Shown here piece after piece: positions 62,701-64,000 of a stretch of DNA of 64,000 bases. The DNA is from Eleginops maclovinus (lineage: Eukaryota; Chordata; Actinopteri; Perciformes; Eleginopidae). The translations under genes and the position numbers were made by a program. The notes beneath the pieces were generated by a model. The model had not been told where the DNA came from, searched no databases, and worked only from the letters and a program-made list of their open reading frames with translations. How positions within the stretch are numbered: the stretch's first letter is position 1; every line of letters starts with the position of its first letter. The stretch is taken from NCBI RefSeq assembly GCF_036324505.1, contig NC_086352.1, forward strand, positions 33,226,358 to 33,290,357, read 5' to 3'.

Positions 62701-63147
62701 GATCTTTAAAGCAAGCTAGTGGTCCACTTTACCCAGTCTACAGGGATTTAGTTCTACTATTCACTTGTCAGGTGGTGGGACTGCATGATTCTACACTGGA
62801 TAATATTTGTGGTGCAGATAAGTGTTCTCTAACATACCAGGTGGAGGGTAGCACTGCAGGAGGCGTAGCAGTTTGACAGACAGCCATGGCGCAGCAACAA
62901 AGTAATATGTGTAGTCCTGTAGGTCGATGGATGCTGAGGTCACAATCTGGACAAGCAAGAACAAGGTAACATATTAATATATGTTCATGTTAGATTTGAT
63001 CTCTGACCTCACTGAAGGATGTTAGCATGTGACACAAACACTGACCCTGCTGAGCCGGGCCACAGCCAGAGAGATGGAGGTTCTGAAGTCCTCGGGACTC
63101 TTCTGGGCTAGAGTGGTGATGAGGCTGGTGGCTGCTGTCACTACACC
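47724..63147 (-). CDS. ap2a2: AP-2 adaptor complex subunit alpha (alpha-2-like), 3' 17 exons, partial
   Basis: Large subunit of the clathrin endocytic adaptor at the plasma membrane. Exons (minus): 63046-63147, 62838-62946, 60568-60718, 60072-60240, 58907-59044, 58641-58823, 56624-56721, 56049-56280, 55110-55274, 53629-53789, 52803-52885, 52535-52624, 51779-51902, 51550-51666, 49693-49762, 48642-48776, 47724-47801; 734 codons, phases all consistent. Trunk: [89 protein letters not shown]. Hinge after [15 protein letters not shown] is short (about 90 residues) with DLLNL and six Thr from an ACC repeat. Appendage: [65 protein letters not shown], ending [10 protein letters not shown]. Wording such as [13 protein letters not shown] and [11 protein letters not shown] is closer to alpha-2 than alpha-1. 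About 170-180 N-terminal residues lie beyond the window. Confidence 0.95.
47840..47854. repeat. G15 homopolymer
   Basis: Fifteen G in a row, 39 bp upstream of the last AP-2 alpha exon on the plus axis; on the coding strand a C run inside the intron. Confidence 0.95.
47899..48200. repeat. Dispersed repeat, copy 1 (ATTCTGATTGGTCAATTTGG)
   Basis: It shares ATTCTGATTGGTCAATTTG, GCTGCTAAGGAG, GGGACTATATGCAGTC-like and CAGAAGGA-like words in the same order with 63770-64000. Lies in the last AP-2 alpha intron. Confidence 0.65.
48940..49090. repeat. Dispersed repeat, copy B
   Basis: Same family and orientation as 42540-42815, here in the AP-2 alpha intron between 48777 and 49692. Confidence 0.7.
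50010..50736. mobile_element. TTAA-flanked miniature DNA transposon, long copy
   Basis: Bounded by TTAA (50010-50013 and 50733-50736) with inverted ends AAAGGTCCCCTATTATGCT / AGCATGACAGGAGACCTTT. It is 727 bp with no transposase. It lies in the AP-2 alpha intron 49763-51549. Confidence 0.75.
51903..52534 (-). other. U12-type AT-AC intron of the AP-2 alpha gene
   Basis: No GT donor exists where the frame requires one. The minus strand instead reads GACTC/ATATCCTTCC (cut after 52535), the minor-spliceosome 5' site. The 3' end reads TCCTTGACC (51914-51922) then CTCCAC/AGGTGAAC, i.e. a U12 branch-site match with its A 13 nt before a terminal AC. Joining C with AG gives [12 protein letters not shown], matching the appendage domain without gap. 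The intron is 632 bp, phase 1. Confidence 0.92.
57147..58389 (+). mobile_element. hAT transposon, internally deleted, with intact target duplication
   Basis: Ends CAGTGGTTCCCAACCGGTGT and its complement ACCTTTAATTACC...GGTTGGGAACCACTG region at 58375-58389, flanked by the exact 8-bp duplication CACTAAGG (57139-57146 and 58390-58397). The interior keeps only the transposase C-terminus on the plus strand (about 57630-57920): [20 protein letters not shown] and [20 protein letters not shown], the hAT dimerisation region. It is 1243 bp, in the AP-2 alpha intron 56722-58640. Confidence 0.92.
59230..59660 (-). mobile_element. Tc1/mariner transposase relic
   Basis: The minus strand reads [11 protein letters not shown], the Tc1 block around the second catalytic Asp (usually SPDLNPIENLW), within a decayed frame (59275-59517). 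Upstream, ATAATACTACCACCACCATA on the plus strand is the familiar Tc1 region before it. The frame is frameshifted; no terminal repeats were located. In the AP-2 alpha intron 59045-60071. Confidence 0.75.
62478..62709. mobile_element. TTAA-flanked miniature DNA transposon, short copy
   Basis: Same family as 50010-50736: TTAA at 62478 and 62706, left end AAAGGTCTCCCATTATGCTT. The interior matches the long copy inverted (GGTTGTATTTTCTGACACTT, GAGTCTCCTTACACACTGGG). It is 232 bp, an internal-deletion derivative. Confidence 0.72.
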
Positions 63148-63769
63148 CTGAAAACACACACATCATTATACAATAATTACAGACCAACTGACACAGTATT
63201 AGGCCTCACCGAAAAACTGTGTTACTGGTTCAGCATCAGCCAGATGCAAAATAAGCCCATAATAAGTATTTTAAATGTCCTAGCATAAAAGAAGCTTTAC
63301 ATTTTTGTAGCCTTTTTGGAACTTGGTTGTTCAGTGTTTGTACGTTCTTTATTTTTATGATGAAAACAGTTTAGCAAAGTTGCCAGTGGTCTAAATGCTC
63401 CATTAGTCCCAGACAAGAGGGTTTTTTCCCCATTGTATTGAACATGAACTCAACCACGACTCCAAACTATAAGTATGAACCAAACAGTGACTTGTGTGTA
63501 CCATTGCCAAACTAATTACACACTCAAGACTAACGCTTCAGACTCCAAAGAAAACAAACTCTGCGTTACAAAGCCAGCATGTGTGAGCATGGCGTCACGG
63601 TCTGGTGCAGAATTCAGGGCATTTAGATTGATGGACGTTCTGCGTTTCCAAAGTTAACAGGCTTGGAAACTTCTACGTGTGTTGCGAAAGAGGAACACAC
63701 TTCACAGCAACAGCCACATGTTTGTTTTTGTTTTTTATAATCCATCCATAAGAGATACTTTTTGTTTTG

Positions 63770-64000
63770 CTATTACACAATACTCAATTCTGATTGGTCA
63801 ATTTGAAAATTCAAGAGTCTGCCTTTTTTTTTGCTAACAGAGTGCTGCTAAGGAGGACGCTCTGATAAAAGGACTATGTTTAGTCGTATCAATCCGCAGA
63901 AAGAAGTCCGGTTTATTCAACAACAGTAAAGGCCAAATAAAACCACATTATTTTTTGAATAATTCTTTTTACAAAAAAAAACAATAAGTGTCAGAGAGCG
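63770..64000. repeat. Dispersed repeat, copy 2, cut by window end
   Basis: Same family and orientation as 47899-48200. It lies upstream of the most 5' AP-2 alpha exon in the window, so presumably in an intron. 63160-63770 shows no exon. Confidence 0.6.

Noticed and set aside
47724..63147. Assignment of the AP-2 gene as alpha-1
   Set aside because: Several diagnostic stretches in trunk and appendage read like alpha-2; this rests on memory, and a phylogeny could reverse it.

Overview
This is animal nuclear DNA, most probably from a spiny-rayed (percomorph) teleost. Its genes are split by GT-AG introns, and it carries L2-like LINEs, hAT and Tc1 relics, TTAA-flanked miniature elements, long CA tracts and tandem snRNA genes. 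There are no operons, CRISPR arrays or bacterial signals. Gene models were built by hand from splice sites and reading-frame continuity; every intron phase was checked for arithmetic consistency. Family names come from remembered protein features, not from a search.

Layout. 1-1590: 5' part of a degenerate hAT transposon (minus strand). 1699-2444: probable LTR with promoter-like motifs. About 2501-14261: six units of a tandem spliceosomal snRNA array, each about 1.8-2.15 kb with U2 (-), U5 (-) and U1 (+); it runs into a 500-N gap (14262-14761). 15290-15960: LINE fragment. 16711-17148: 219 perfect CA repeats. 17508-24278 (-): cyclin E1. 25766-31005 (+): a BtpA-family TIM-barrel protein, head-to-head with cyclin E. 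32017-33487 (-): a short TP53INP-family protein. 39732-41415 (+): the C19orf12 homologue. 41.4-47.7 kb: no gene found, several repeats and a LINE fragment. 47724-63147 (-): the C-terminal 734 codons of an AP-2 adaptor alpha subunit, whose 5' exons lie beyond the window.

The protein genes act in different processes: G1/S control, autophagy/transcription, mitochondrial/ER membrane homeostasis, clathrin endocytosis, and one unknown function (BtpA). They are linked by ancient synteny rather than by a pathway. CCNE1 and C19orf12 are also neighbours in human, while human TP53INP1 lies near CCNE2, so this block looks like the paralogous counterpart of that region.

Most noteworthy: (i) the U2/U5/U1 array, whose copies differ strongly in quality and probably include assembly error; (ii) a minor-spliceosome AT-AC intron in the AP-2 alpha gene, with matching 5' site, branch site and 3' site; (iii) an animal BtpA gene sharing a promoter region with cyclin E; (iv) a TP53INP paralogue with an unusual domain content. 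I did not find a convincing wholly new system.
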